A program made the position numbers and the translations under genes. A DNA stretch of 64,000 nucleotides from Gp6-AA40 sp035492455 (GTDB taxonomy: Bacteria; Acidobacteriota; Vicinamibacteria; Vicinamibacterales; UBA2999): the NCBI GenBank assembly GCA_035492455.1, contig DATJJE010000071.1, positions 62,001 to 126,000 of the forward strand. The letters run 5' to 3'. This document shows, one piece after another, positions 9,587 through 24,426 of the stretch. The notes beneath the pieces are model-generated. The model saw only the letters and a list, made by a program, of their open reading frames with translations. It searched no databases and was not told the DNA's origin. Numbering within the stretch: position 1 is the first letter of the stretch; each line of letters starts with the position of its first letter.

Positions 9587-10952
<1,366 letters not shown>

Positions 10953-10953
<1 letters not shown>

Positions 10954-11576
10954 TGCTCGAACGCCTGCGGCGGTCGGGGTTGACGGACTTCGCCGGCAAG
11001 GCGACGGTGGTGGCGCTCTTTGCACTGCTGTCGATCAACCTGTTGCGCGAGTTCCTTCGTACCGGCCACTTGACGGGAATGCTGCTGCTGGCCAGCGAGT
11101 CGCTCATCGTGATCCTCACGATCGTACGGCGCCGCGCGATGTTCATCGACTCGTCACCGAGTGCAGCGGTCGTGACGGTCGTGTCGCTAGTGGGTCCATG
11201 GGCGCTCCGTACTGCCGATAATTCCGCGTTGGCGCCCGACAGCATCACGAGCGTGATTACGGCCACCGGCCTGACCATCGTCGTCATCTCCAAGCTGACC
11301 CTCGGCCGCAGCTTCGGCCTCGTGCCCGCCAATCGCGGCGTCGTCGTTCGCGGTCCATATGGATTCGTACGTCACCCCATGTACATGGGCTACGTGCTCA
11401 GTCACGTCGGTTTCTTCCTGGCGCAGGTGACGATGTGGAATGCCGCCGCCATTATCGTCGGCGACGGCACGCTGATCGTTCGCGCGCTAATGGAAGAGCG
11501 GCTGCTCGGTCGCGACGCGGCGTACGCCTCGTATTGCCAGCGTGTGAGCTGGCACCTTGTTCCAGGAGTGTTTTAG
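10953..11576 (+). CDS. Isoprenylcysteine carboxyl methyltransferase-like membrane protein
   Basis: A 207-residue polytopic membrane protein of the ICMT/PEMT-like superfamily. The hallmark GPYGFVRHPMYMGY is at 134-147, preceded by a long hydrophobic helix and followed by another. The C-terminus holds the paired EERLLGRDAAYASYCQRV motif (AdoMet-binding and active-site region of the family). Bacterial members are usually of unknown substrate, with lipid or small-molecule O- or N-methylation likely. It overlaps the AAA ATPase stop by one base and abuts the DUF192 gene directly, so it is an integral part of the Tad transcript. N-methylation of pilins is carried out by an unrelated enzyme in type IV pili, so a role in pilin modification here would be new and is only a conjecture. 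Confidence 0.82.
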
Positions 11577-11969
11577 GTGGCCCTCGCTTTGATGAACGAC
11601 CGCACGCATCGCGTTGTCGCTCTCGAAGTGGGGGTTGCGACGACGCGTGCCGATCGACGCCGCGGCCTGCTTGGTCGCAACAGCCTGGGCGTGAGTGAGG
11701 GCCTGATGCTTTCACCCTGCGCCGCCGTGCACACGGCATTCATGCGTTTCGCGATCGACATCGTCTTTGTCGACGGTGACGGCAGGACAGTACGCGTGGT
11801 GCCCCAGGTCAGGCCATGGCGCATGACCGCATCGCTCCGCGCGCGGTCTGTCATCGAGCTGCCGGCAGGGACTGCAACGGCCGCAGATATTCGGGTCGGC
11901 GACCTCCTCTACCTTGCCCCGCCGCCGCCGCAGAGCCGCGAGGAACTGGTGAAGGCGCACGCATGCTGA
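11577..11969 (+). CDS. DUF192 family protein
   Basis: A 130-residue protein with the DUF192 core: ADRRRGLLGRNSLGVSEGLMLSPCAAVHTAFMRFAIDIVFVDGDGRTV and then VIELPAGTA, matching the usual order (R-G-L-x-G, H-T-x-x-M, I-D-x-x-F). Family proteins are small beta-rich domains, frequently exported, with no agreed function. This one lacks an obvious signal peptide. The start is GTG 11577 directly after the methyltransferase stop, or ATG 11592. Its last seven bases overlap the following ATPase gene. Confidence 0.85.
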   Translation: MALALMNDRTHRVVALEVGVATTRADRRRGLLGRNSLGVSEGLMLSPCAAVHTAFMRFAIDIVFVDGDGRTVRVVPQVRPWRMTASLRARSVIELPAGTATAADIRVGDLLYLAPPPPQSREELVKAHAC

Positions 11970-13333
11970 CGCGCTTCGAACCGGAGCGGCGCGCGGTCGC
12001 ACTTGCTCCAGCCGCGCCGAGGCCGGTGATGTCGCTCCAGCCCTTCGGGCTGGGGCCGGATCCGCACTTCATCTATCGCAGCGACCCTTACATCTGGGCG
12101 TTCGAACAGACCATGACGGCGGTGCGCCGACGTGAGGGCCTCGTGCTCGTGACCGGGGAGCCAGGGACCGGCAAGACACTCTTCTGTCGCACGCTGTTCT
12201 CGAAGCTTTCGGGTCGCCACGCGGTCTCGGTGATCCTCGATCCGTGCGTCGGGTTCGAGGAACTGCTGCTGCAGGTGCTCCGGGATTTCGGCGTCCTGCC
12301 GGATATCCCGGAGACCGACGGATTGCGACGTCACGAACTGATCGCGACGCTGCACCGCTACCTCGCGTCACTCATCCCGCTGGACACGACGGCTGTCCTG
12401 GTCATCGACGAAGCGCAGCACCTCCGGCCGGAAGTGCTCGAGCAGCTGCGGTTGCTGTCGAACTGCGAAAGCGACCACGCGAAGCTGCTGCAGATCGTGC
12501 TGGTCGGCACGACGGAGCTCGAAGAGATCTGCCGGTCGGAACGGTTGCGTCACCTCGATCAACGCGTCGCGCGGCGCTGCCGCCTGCGGCCGCTCGAACC
12601 GGAAGAGATCGCGGATTACATCGAGAACCGCCTTACCGCGGCGTCGCTGGCCGGTGATGCATTCTCACCACATGCGATCAAGACCGTGGCCGTGCTGTCC
12701 GGTGGTGTGCCGAGGACCATCAATCTGCTTTGTGAGCGATCGCTCGACATCGCGCGGCGTCGCGGTGTCACAACGGTGGATGCGCCTGTCGTCCGCTCCG
12801 CGGCCAGGCAGCTCGATATTCCCGTTCCGCGCACATGGTTCACTCGCAGTCGCGCTGCGGTCGTCGGGTCGGCCATGCTCGTCATGCTGGTTCCGGCGGC
12901 GTGGCTGTGCGCGTCAGTGGTGCGGGCGTCGCATGCACCGGCGACGTCGACCGTCGCACCGGCGGGTAACCCAGGCGGTGGAGGTGCATCGGCAACGGTC
13001 GCGCCTGCGGCATCCGCAGCCGCGGCGGTGGCACCCATTCCGGTGATACCAGGCGATAGCGCGACAGTCGGCACGCTCGCACTTGCTGACGGTTTCACCA
13101 TTGAGGTCGCGGGTTTCCGCGACGTCGACCGTGCGACATCGGTGATACAGCAGCTGCACGACAGCGGATTACCCGCATTCCATCGCATGGATGCGAACGG
13201 CCTTCGGCATTTCGTGCTGGTCGGGCCGTACGTCACCCAGACCGAGGTTGACGCTGTCAAACAGATGCTCGCGGCGCGCGGATTCACACAGACAAAGGTA
13301 AGGCGCGAAGACGCCGGCGTGCTGCTGCCATGA
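11963..13333 (+). CDS. ExeA/GspA-like AAA ATPase fused to a SPOR domain
   Basis: A 456-residue inner-membrane protein. Residues about 30-270 are an ExeA-type AAA domain: DPHFIYRSDPYIWAFEQ near the start, Walker A TGEPGTGKT (about 64-72), Walker B VLVIDEAQHL (about 145-154) and an Arg-rich RRCRLRPLEPEEI sensor region. One transmembrane helix (about 295-318) follows, then an Ala/Pro-rich periplasmic linker and a C-terminal SPOR-like repeat (about 378-446, FTIEVAGFRD to TKV). In Aeromonas, ExeA with ExeB binds peptidoglycan and helps the secretin cross the wall; a SPOR domain binds denuded glycan strands. The fusion suggests a wall-anchoring role for the Tad channel. ATG 11963 overlaps the DUF192 gene. 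Confidence 0.85.
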   Translation: MLTRFEPERRAVALAPAAPRPVMSLQPFGLGPDPHFIYRSDPYIWAFEQTMTAVRRREGLVLVTGEPGTGKTLFCRTLFSKLSGRHAVSVILDPCVGFEELLLQVLRDFGVLPDIPETDGLRRHELIATLHRYLASLIPLDTTAVLVIDEAQHLRPEVLEQLRLLSNCESDHAKLLQIVLVGTTELEEICRSERLRHLDQRVARRCRLRPLEPEEIADYIENRLTAASLAGDAFSPHAIKTVAVLSGGVPRTINLLCERSLDIARRRGVTTVDAPVVRSAARQLDIPVPRTWFTRSRAAVVGSAMLVMLVPAAWLCASVVRASHAPATSTVAPAGNPGGGGASATVAPAASAAAAVAPIPVIPGDSATVGTLALADGFTIEVAGFRDVDRATSVIQQLHDSGLPAFHRMDANGLRHFVLVGPYVTQTEVDAVKQMLAARGFTQTKVRREDAGVLLP

Positions 13334-14109
13334 TCGCGGCCGTCATCGCATTCGTTGCGCTGTTGCTTCTGCCCGCTTCCGACGCGCTCGCCGCGGATCC
13401 GTCCCTGATGCGACTGCTGGTTGTCCCATCGGCCGGGCAGCTGTCGCTGGTAGTCGAGCTGTCGGACGAGACGCGTCGAGTTTCGACACAGCAGACCACT
13501 GCCACAACGCTCGTCCTTGACGCCGGTCCCATCGCGGCACCGCTGCAGCACCAGGTACTGAACGCGCCGTCCGGATTGTCGCTGGTGCAGCAGGTGGCGA
13601 TCGACGAATCGATCAGCGCCGAAAAGGAACATCTGCTGCGGCTGCGTGTCACGATGAAGCGGCCGGCACCCAACAGCGTTCGCGTCGTTGGTCGCCGCAT
13701 CTACATAGATTTCATGGTGCCGGACGTGCCGATGCCAGGCACGACGGCGCGAACGACGGCAGCTGGCTCCCGGCCGGAAACGCAGAAAGCAGATGCGACC
13801 GGCTTTCGACAGACGATGAGCGGAGCCGCTTCGCAATTCGAGCGAATTGGACCGTTTCTTCTGTCCGCGACGTCCTCTCCGACGCCCAATCCAGCCGTAC
13901 TGAGTGCGGTAAGCGAAGCGATAACCGAGGTGCAGCAGTCGCTGCGCGGTGTGAAACCTCCGGCCGAGCGTGCTTCGTCGCTGCAGTTGTTTACGTCGGC
14001 GGTGTCGCTGGCGGCCGACGCCGTTCGCCCTGACTTCCAGGGCGACCGGACCGCGAAAGCGCGACAATCACTAGCGATCTTCGCCGAGGCAAAAGCCCAG
14101 CTTCAGTAG
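13330..14109 (+). CDS. Exported AMIN-like protein of the Tad locus
   Basis: A 259-residue protein with a signal peptide (hydrophobic 2-20, Ala-Leu-Ala near 21) followed by a beta-rich region to about residue 130 (LSLVVELSDETRRV, LRLRVTMKRPAPNSVRVVGRRIYIDFMV) that resembles an AMIN domain, the peptidoglycan-binding fold found in AmiC and PilQ. The C-terminal 110 residues look helical (EAITEVQQSL, SLQLFTSAVSLAADAV). The start overlaps the ATPase-SPOR gene by four bases (ATGA). The neighbour and the AMIN-like region both suggest a periplasmic wall-binding partner; the assignment rests on pattern, not on a decisive motif. Confidence 0.6.
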   Translation: MIAAVIAFVALLLLPASDALAADPSLMRLLVVPSAGQLSLVVELSDETRRVSTQQTTATTLVLDAGPIAAPLQHQVLNAPSGLSLVQQVAIDESISAEKEHLLRLRVTMKRPAPNSVRVVGRRIYIDFMVPDVPMPGTTARTTAAGSRPETQKADATGFRQTMSGAASQFERIGPFLLSATSSPTPNPAVLSAVSEAITEVQQSLRGVKPPAERASSLQLFTSAVSLAADAVRPDFQGDRTAKARQSLAIFAEAKAQLQ

Positions 14110-14127
14110 GCAGGCGATTTCAGCGGC

Positions 14128-15564
14128 CTAGAACGACAACGCCGCCTTGAGGCGCCTGGCAATCGCGTTCTCCACGTCCGCCTCGCCAAGTGCGAGCAGA
14201 GCGCGGCGGAGACGTTCAATGTGCTCAGGGTTCTCGCGCTCTCGGGTGACCAGGTCCTCAATAATGACCAGCGCCTGCGTGGCGGCGCCGGTTTTCAAGT
14301 AGGCGTCGGCAAGTTGTCCCTGCACTCGTGAGGCGAGGTCGGGCAGCCCGGCGTCGATCGCGACCTCGACGAGCCGAACCAGCGCGGTCGTCGATTCCGG
14401 CATTTTGGAGACGAACTCCTCGAGAGCGGCGGCGGCCTTCGGCAACTCACCATACTCAATCCACACGTCGACGGCGACCGATACGAGTCGCCACGCCGTA
14501 GCGGGAAGCGCGTCTGTGGCTCGCATGGCGAGCGCTGCGACGTCGCCGACCAGCTCCGGAGCCGCAGCGACGCACCGCTCAATCAACGCCAGGGCCTCCT
14601 GCTCGCGACCGCCGCGCAGCTGGATTTCCGCTATTGCAAGCACGAGCGCCGGATCGTCTTCCGCTAAATCCGCGTGCAGGTAGCCTGCCGCGCCCGCCGC
14701 GTCGCCACGGGCGACGTACCAGCGGGCGAGGGATGCCTGCAAGCCGAGATCAGCGGGCTGACGGCCGGCGGCTTCGCGCAGTACATCGAGCGCGCTCTCT
14801 TCGTCCACGGCGAGAAGGATCGTGGCAAGCCGCTTCCAGTGTGTCCCCGTGCACGCTGCCTCTCGGGCCGCAGGAAAGTTATTGGCGAGAAGGTGCGCAT
14901 CGAACAGGCGGTCGCGAAGCGTTTCGTCGTGCGGGGCGAGGACCGTCGCCTCCTTCAACATCTCCGCCGCCTCGGAATGCCGCCCCGCGGTTAGCAAGTC
15001 ATCGGCGGCGCTGCGCAGCTCCGCAACGGCTCCGTCGACGTCGCCAAGCTCCTGGCGTGCGCATGCGCCCGCAAGACGGGCTGTGAAGTCCTGAGGATCG
15101 AGCGCCGCGATGCGAATGATGATCTCGGCGGCCCCGTGATGATCGCCGCGTCCGCGGCGACGCCGTTCGAGCGCCGTCAGGTGGGTCCGCGCGTCGGCAA
15201 CGTTGTGAAGAGTCGATGCGATCTCCGCGAGGTTGAGCAGCGCCTCTTCGTTGCCGTCGTCGAGCGCGAGGACGCGGCTGTACGCCGCAGCGGCCTGGGC
15301 ATCAATGCCGCGAGCCCTCAGGCTGCCGGCTACGGCAACGAAATGTTCCACCGCCCGGTCCGTCGCCCCGGCACGAAGATACAGGTTGCCAAGTGACGCG
15401 GCGGTCGCAAAATCATCGGGACAGTGACGAACGACCTGCTCGTACTGCTCAATGGCCGGCTCGAGCTGGCCGACGCGCAACATCTTTTCCGCCGTACGCA
15501 GTGCAGCCGCGCGATCGAAGCCTTGCGTCGCGGCTAACGCGTCACGTTTAGCGCCAGAGGACAT
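14128..15564 (-). CDS. TPR-repeat protein
   Basis: A 478-residue soluble protein made almost entirely of alpha-helical tetratricopeptide-like repeats, for example RTAEKMLRVGQLEPAIEQYEQVV, DFATAASLGNLYLRAGATDRAVEHFVAV and LLTAGRHSEAAEMLKEATVLAPHD. No signal peptide, enzyme domain or membrane segment is visible, so a scaffold role is likely. ATG 15564 is used; an upstream TTG at 15579 is in frame but unlikely. It is convergent with the last gene of the Tad locus with an 18-base gap. Whether it belongs functionally to the pilus locus cannot be told from sequence. Confidence 0.78.
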   Translation of the reverse strand: MSSGAKRDALAATQGFDRAAALRTAEKMLRVGQLEPAIEQYEQVVRHCPDDFATAASLGNLYLRAGATDRAVEHFVAVAGSLRARGIDAQAAAAYSRVLALDDGNEEALLNLAEIASTLHNVADARTHLTALERRRRGRGDHHGAAEIIIRIAALDPQDFTARLAGACARQELGDVDGAVAELRSAADDLLTAGRHSEAAEMLKEATVLAPHDETLRDRLFDAHLLANNFPAAREAACTGTHWKRLATILLAVDEESALDVLREAAGRQPADLGLQASLARWYVARGDAAGAAGYLHADLAEDDPALVLAIAEIQLRGGREQEALALIERCVAAAPELVGDVAALAMRATDALPATAWRLVSVAVDVWIEYGELPKAAAALEEFVSKMPESTTALVRLVEVAIDAGLPDLASRVQGQLADAYLKTGAATQALVIIEDLVTRERENPEHIERLRRALLALGEADVENAIARRLKAALSF

Positions 15565-15829
15565 TGTTGAGGGTCTCAAAGTGAGTCACGTAGGCAAACA
15601 ACGTTCCTTCGACGCAGACGCTGATGGCGGGAGTCGACGCGAAAAACACGCGATTTTTCGAAGATCCCGTCGCGCGATCCCAAGCGCGACTTCGCGGCGA
15701 TTACGGAAGCGGCGTTTCGGCGACGAAATTGAATTTCATGACGGGTGGCGGTGTGAGTTATGCGCACTTCCGCGCGGATGTGCGAGCTTACACGTCGGAA
15801 CCGCCATACGATGGTGTCGAAAATCGTTG
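15565..15829. other. Intergenic region between TPR and SDR genes
   Basis: This 265-base stretch separates two minus-strand genes and is the upstream region of the TPR gene. I found no convincing coding sequence, no promoter with good -35 and -10 boxes and no terminator. A GC hairpin (7-bp arms at 15669-15675 and 15684-15690, GTCGCGC with GCGCGAC) has no T-tract. The region is somewhat richer in short A/T runs than its neighbours. Confidence 0.5.
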
Positions 15830-16597
15830 TTACTTCGGCGCCATGCGAATCGCGCCGTCGAGGCGGATGACCTCGCCGTTCAGCATCTCGTTCTCGAAGA
15901 TGTGGCGTACCAGCGACGCATACTCCGGCGGCCGTCCGAGGCGTGAAGGGAAGGGAACCTGCAGCGCGAGCGATTCGCGCGCGGCTTGAGGGAGCGCCGC
16001 AAGCAGCGGCGTATCGAACGTGCCGGGTGCGATGGTCATCACTCGAATACCGATGCGCGCGAACTCGCGCGCCAGCGGCAGTGTCAATGCGACGATGCCG
16101 CCTTTCGATGCCGCATAGGCAGCCTGACCGACTTGTCCATCGAATGCAGCGACGGACGCCGTTGTCACGATGACGCCGCGTTCGCCCGCTTGGGTCGGCG
16201 CGTTATTCGCCATCGCGGCAGCCGCGAGACGGATGATGTTGAACGTTCCAACGAGATTGATGTTGATGACATGCGTGAAGTGCTCGAGCGGCTGAACGCC
16301 CTCTTTTCCGAGCACGCGCTCGGCGGCGGCGACACCGGCGGCGCACACCGCGCCGTGCAAGCTTCCGAATCGCCCCGTCGCCGTGTTGACCGCGCGCTCC
16401 ACGTCTGCAGTGCTGGTGACATCGGTACGCACGAATTCGGCGGCCCGGCCCAGCCGATCGGCATGCGCTCGGCCTGTCGCTTCGTTCACGTCTGCGATGA
16501 CGACGTTGCCGCGCGCTGCCACGATCATTTCAGCGGTCGCGCCGCCCAGGCCCGATGCACCGCCGCTGACGAGGATGGTGCGTCCTTCGATTTGCAT
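15830..16597 (-). CDS. Short-chain dehydrogenase (HSD10-like 3-hydroxyacyl-CoA dehydrogenase)
   Basis: A 255-residue classical SDR. The NAD-binding VSGGASGLGGATAE is near residues 9-22 and an Asp follows beta-2 (VIADVNEA), which favours NAD. The catalytic set is visible: VVTTAS with Ser, YAASKGG with Tyr and Lys. IAPGTFDTPLLAALPQ and ending SLVRHIFENEMLNGEVIRLDGAIRMAPK closely follow the type II 3-hydroxyacyl-CoA dehydrogenase (HSD17B10) subgroup, so a role in beta-oxidation or branched-chain breakdown is likely. An in-frame extension to 16720 has no ribosome-binding site; ATG 16597 gives the family length. Confidence 0.88.
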   Translation of the reverse strand: MQIEGRTILVSGGASGLGGATAEMIVAARGNVVIADVNEATGRAHADRLGRAAEFVRTDVTSTADVERAVNTATGRFGSLHGAVCAAGVAAAERVLGKEGVQPLEHFTHVININLVGTFNIIRLAAAAMANNAPTQAGERGVIVTTASVAAFDGQVGQAAYAASKGGIVALTLPLAREFARIGIRVMTIAPGTFDTPLLAALPQAARESLALQVPFPSRLGRPPEYASLVRHIFENEMLNGEVIRLDGAIRMAPK

Positions 16598-16743
16598 CGC
16601 GCGCGATTCTATCCGGTATGAATTTCTGCCGTCATTCTCCCGACTCGCCGAGCTCTCTGTCGACATGGCGTCGTCCTTGCTGCCCGAACGGAACTCGTGA
16701 CCACGAAGCTCCCCGCACATCCACTTAAGTTGCGGAGGTACAG

Positions 16744-17316
16744 ATGAAAAACGTGGTGTCGGCGATGTTCATCGCATGCGCAGTCAGCGTCGCGGTGAGT
16801 GTGGCCGCTCAGGAACCAGCCACACAGAGTCCACAATCAGGGGTAACTCAACAGCCAGCCGCCGGGAGCCAGCAGCCGGCGACAGATGCTGCGCCGGTCG
16901 GTACCGCGGGGCAGCGCTCGACGGAACAGCGTCCGTCAACGGCGGCGCAGCGGCCGGCGCAGGAGAAAGTAACCATCAGCGGGTGCATCGAGAACGCTCC
17001 GGCGCCGGCGGGCGGCGCGGCGGCGTCAGCGTCGGGGCCGAAATACTTGCTCTCGAACGCGAAGATGAGCAGCGCCGCGTCCAGCGCTGCTGTGGGGACC
17101 GCGGGGACGGCCAGTGCCGCCACTCAGTATCGTCTTGATGGTGAGGACAAGACGATCTCGCCGCACGTCAATCACCAGGTCGAGATCACGGGCACCGTGC
17201 AGACCAGTTCGGCTTCGGCGACCGGTGCGGCCAATGCTGCGCCAGGAGCGGCTGCCGCTGGCCCGATGCTGAAGGTCGACTCGTTGAAGATGGTTTCGGC
17301 GACCTGCCAGAAGTAA
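16744..17316 (+). CDS. Small exported low-complexity protein
   Basis: A 190-residue protein with a clear signal peptide (MKNVVSAMF start, cleavage probably after AAA/AQE near residue 22) and a Gln/Pro/Ala-rich low-complexity stretch to about residue 75. The remainder is a folded-looking domain with VTISGCIENAP, YRLDGEDKTISPHVNHQVEITGTV and VDSLKMVSATCQK; the two cysteines may pair. The HVNHQVEITGTV segment resembles an OB-like or BON-like strand set seen in short secreted proteins, but I do not recognise a family with certainty. GCGGAGGT at 16732-16739 supports ATG 16744. A strong terminator follows. Confidence 0.75.
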   Translation: MKNVVSAMFIACAVSVAVSVAAQEPATQSPQSGVTQQPAAGSQQPATDAAPVGTAGQRSTEQRPSTAAQRPAQEKVTISGCIENAPAPAGGAAASASGPKYLLSNAKMSSAASSAAVGTAGTASAATQYRLDGEDKTISPHVNHQVEITGTVQTSSASATGAANAAPGAAAAGPMLKVDSLKMVSATCQK

Positions 17317-17362
17317 CGGCTGAGATGTGTAATCTTGGCGCATGAGTGCGTCAGATTACGAC

Positions 17363-17406
17363 AGAGCCCGGCAACCTCTTCGGGAGGCGCCGGGCTCTGT
17401 TTTTTC
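17363..17406 (+). terminator. Rho-independent terminator
   Basis: Perfect 10-bp arms (17363-17372 AGAGCCCGGC and 17389-17398 GCCGGGCTCT) enclose a second small CCTC/GAGG stem with a TTCGG-type loop, followed by GTTTTTTCT. The T-run is on the plus strand, so it ends the transcript of the exported protein gene. It lies between that gene and the convergent radical SAM gene. It is the only convincing terminator I found in the window. Confidence 0.9.
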
Positions 17407-17421
17407 TGTGGATGCCGACCG

Positions 17422-19512
17422 CTAGACGGTCGGCTTGTGCACGACCTCGGCGACGTCCTGCTTCTTCTTCGCGCCACCCAATCCCTGAATCTGAATCGTC
17501 GGCTGCTCCTTGAGCACCTGCTGACGATATAGCCGCTCCATCTCCTGGTGATGGTGCTGCTCTTCGGGTGTCATCTGCTTGCGCGCGCGCAGCTTCTCCT
17601 CGCGCGCGTTCTTCGCGATGCCGAGCTCGTCGAGGTCGGTCTGCTTGCCCTTGGCGACGGCTTCGGCGTTCAGCACCAGCGAGTGCTGTGTGCTGGAGAG
17701 TGGCACCGTCTTGTTGCCCGCGAAGATCTCGTGGCGGCCATGCTCCTCGTACCACTTCGTGAGCGTCGCCGTCATGTGCATCTTCTCGATGATGTTCCGC
17801 CAGCCGATGCCGGTGTTGTACGCGCAGAAGGAAATCTCACCCTGCTGCGTCGCATACGGAATGATGCACATCTCGGTGCGGCGGAAGTCGTAGTTGAAGA
17901 GATCCTGGAACCACATGCCGGCGATGAATAGGAAGTTCCAACGGTCCGAGCGCCGCTTCTGGATGTCCTCCATCGTGCGGTCACCCGACACCTTGCCGTA
18001 GCTTTTGCCGGTCGCACCGAACGTCTTGTCGAACTTCTTCATCAGGTCCGTCAGGCGGAAGTGCGTCGGCGCCTTGAACGGGTCGTAGTTGCGCATCAGC
18101 GCCAGCGCCATGCCGACGACCGATAGCGTCCTGCCGCGCGCTGCGTCGTTGACCTGCGCCACGTCTTTCGCCAGCTGCTCGGCCTTCAGAAACGCCGTCA
18201 CCGGAACGGCTTCCTTCGTTTCCTTGTCGATCATCACCGCCATGCCGATGCCGCAGTTCGGGTGACAGCCGCACGTCAGCTGACCCCACTCGCGGTCCGG
18301 TCCGTGGACGACGTCCGCCCAGTCGGTGAAGGTGGACATGAACGAGATCGGGAACCAGTCGCGCGTCGGCTCGCCGAGGCCGACCTGCTTCTTCACGTCG
18401 TGCGCGAGGTGCGACAGCGTGTAACGCTGCGCCGCGCGGCGTTCCGGCGTGATTTCCTCGTCGCGGCCGGTGAACGAGACCGGCTGGAAGGAGAGGAAGT
18501 TGATGCGCTTCGGGTTGTCGAGGGCGAACTCGATGACGCGGCCGACCTGCTCGTTGTTGACGCCGTTGACGATCGTAATGACCGGAACGATGTCCACGCC
18601 CGCGTTATAGAGATTCTCGATGGCACGCAGCTTCACGTCGAAGAGATTGCCCACGCGCCGGTGCGAATTCGCGGCGTTGCCGATCCCGTCAAACTGCAGA
18701 TACGCATAGCGGAGCCCTGCTTCGGCGGCCGCCTTGGCGAACTCGGGCGACTTGGCGAACTCGATGCCGTTGGTCGCCGCCTGCACGCTGTTGTAGCCAA
18801 CCTTGCGTGCGTAGCGCACCGCATCCAGGAAAAACGGCGACATCGTCGGCTCGCCGCCGGAGAACTGAACGGACATCTGACGGCGCGGCTTGATCGTGAT
18901 CGCGTTGTCCAGGACCTGCTTGATGTCTTCCCACGAGAGCTCATGGACGAAGCCGACCTGGTTCGCATCCATGAAGCACGGGTCGCACATCATGTTGCAG
19001 CGGTTGGTCAGGTCGACCGTCAGCACCGAGCCACGGCCGTGCAGCACGGTTGAACTGCCGTGGTTATGCAGCGTCGCGTCGTTGTGCGCGCGGATGTCGC
19101 GACCGGGGAACACTTCCTCGAGGTGCTTGAAGAAGGCGGTGTCGATCGCCATCACGTCCTCGAAGTGGCCGTGAATGGCGCAGTCCTTCTCCATGACGAT
19201 CTTGCCGTCTTTCTCGCGGATGGTCGCCTTGATCTCGCCGACCTTCTCGTTGAAAAGCACCGAGACGTCCTTCTTGCCATCGAGGATTTCCTGCCGCGCC
19301 TCGCGCACGCAGGTCGGGCACAGCGAGTCGGTCTGACGCGGCCAGCCGAGCGGCGGCTTCGTCTTCTCGTAGCTCTTCAGGAGCGGCTTATCCGACCACC
19401 GAGGAATAAAAGAAGGGTTCTGGCTGATCTTGTTGACCGTCGAGAATACCTGCCAGGCGCCATTGGCGGCGAGTGACAGCCCCTTCTCCACGTATTTCAT
19501 CGGTGCATGCAT
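17422..19512 (-). CDS. Radical SAM protein, Tes/membrane-spanning-lipid-synthase-like
   Basis: A 696-residue radical SAM enzyme. The canonical cluster is NRCNMMCDPCF (Cys172, 176, 179), preceded by a CPTC pair (65-68) and DCAIHGHFEDV (Cys111, His), and followed by VQFSGGEPTMSP. A later CGCHPNCGIG (about 413-421) may bind another cluster, and the C-terminal 60 residues are charged and coil-like. The N-terminal CPxC plus CxxHG arrangement is what I recall from the MJ0619/Tes family, which couples lipid tails into membrane-spanning lipids; bacterial relatives are implicated in diabolic acids of Acidobacteriota. This family placement is from memory of motifs. ATG 19512 is chosen for AGGAGG six bases upstream. 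It is divergent from gltB. Confidence 0.75.
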   Translation of the reverse strand: MHAPMKYVEKGLSLAANGAWQVFSTVNKISQNPSFIPRWSDKPLLKSYEKTKPPLGWPRQTDSLCPTCVREARQEILDGKKDVSVLFNEKVGEIKATIREKDGKIVMEKDCAIHGHFEDVMAIDTAFFKHLEEVFPGRDIRAHNDATLHNHGSSTVLHGRGSVLTVDLTNRCNMMCDPCFMDANQVGFVHELSWEDIKQVLDNAITIKPRRQMSVQFSGGEPTMSPFFLDAVRYARKVGYNSVQAATNGIEFAKSPEFAKAAAEAGLRYAYLQFDGIGNAANSHRRVGNLFDVKLRAIENLYNAGVDIVPVITIVNGVNNEQVGRVIEFALDNPKRINFLSFQPVSFTGRDEEITPERRAAQRYTLSHLAHDVKKQVGLGEPTRDWFPISFMSTFTDWADVVHGPDREWGQLTCGCHPNCGIGMAVMIDKETKEAVPVTAFLKAEQLAKDVAQVNDAARGRTLSVVGMALALMRNYDPFKAPTHFRLTDLMKKFDKTFGATGKSYGKVSGDRTMEDIQKRRSDRWNFLFIAGMWFQDLFNYDFRRTEMCIIPYATQQGEISFCAYNTGIGWRNIIEKMHMTATLTKWYEEHGRHEIFAGNKTVPLSSTQHSLVLNAEAVAKGKQTDLDELGIAKNAREEKLRARKQMTPEEQHHHQEMERLYRQQVLKEQPTIQIQGLGGAKKKQDVAEVVHKPTV

Positions 19513-19711
19513 CGGCATCCTCCTCCGCGACAAGGACAATCTTGGAAATGTTAGGGGGAGTAGGCTGAAAATCGACCGAGATTCCAGTGGACGGGCAAAA
19601 AACAGCGCTCGGCTGGCTCTAGGCGGGAGGGGCTGGAGAGGCGGAATGGGCTAGCGCAGCAAAAGGCAGCCTCTTCCCGCCCCTTCCTGCCTCTACGCCA
19701 TCTCCGCCCAT

Positions 19712-19730
19712 TCATGCGCCTAGCGCATGA
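19712..19730. promoter_or_regulatory. Perfect palindrome upstream of gltB
   Basis: TCATGCGC and GCGCATGA form a perfect 8-bp dyad around CTA, 59 bases before the gltB start, within the 276-base divergent region (19513-19788) between the radical SAM gene and gltB. The position suits an operator, though a cruciform without function is possible. The rest of the region shows no clear promoter boxes; a T-rich stretch TTGTATTTCCC at 19745-19755 could contain a weak -10. No T-box, glutamine riboswitch or other known leader was recognised. Confidence 0.4.
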
Positions 19731-19788
19731 CCATCTTCAGATCATTGTATTTCCCTCATGCGGCCTGGCTCGTCAAAATGTCCGGACC

Positions 19789-24418
<4,630 letters not shown>

Positions 24419-24426
<8 letters not shown>

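Noticed and set aside
15669..15690. GC hairpin between the TPR and SDR genes as a terminator
   Set aside because: No T-run on either strand and no gene end close by.
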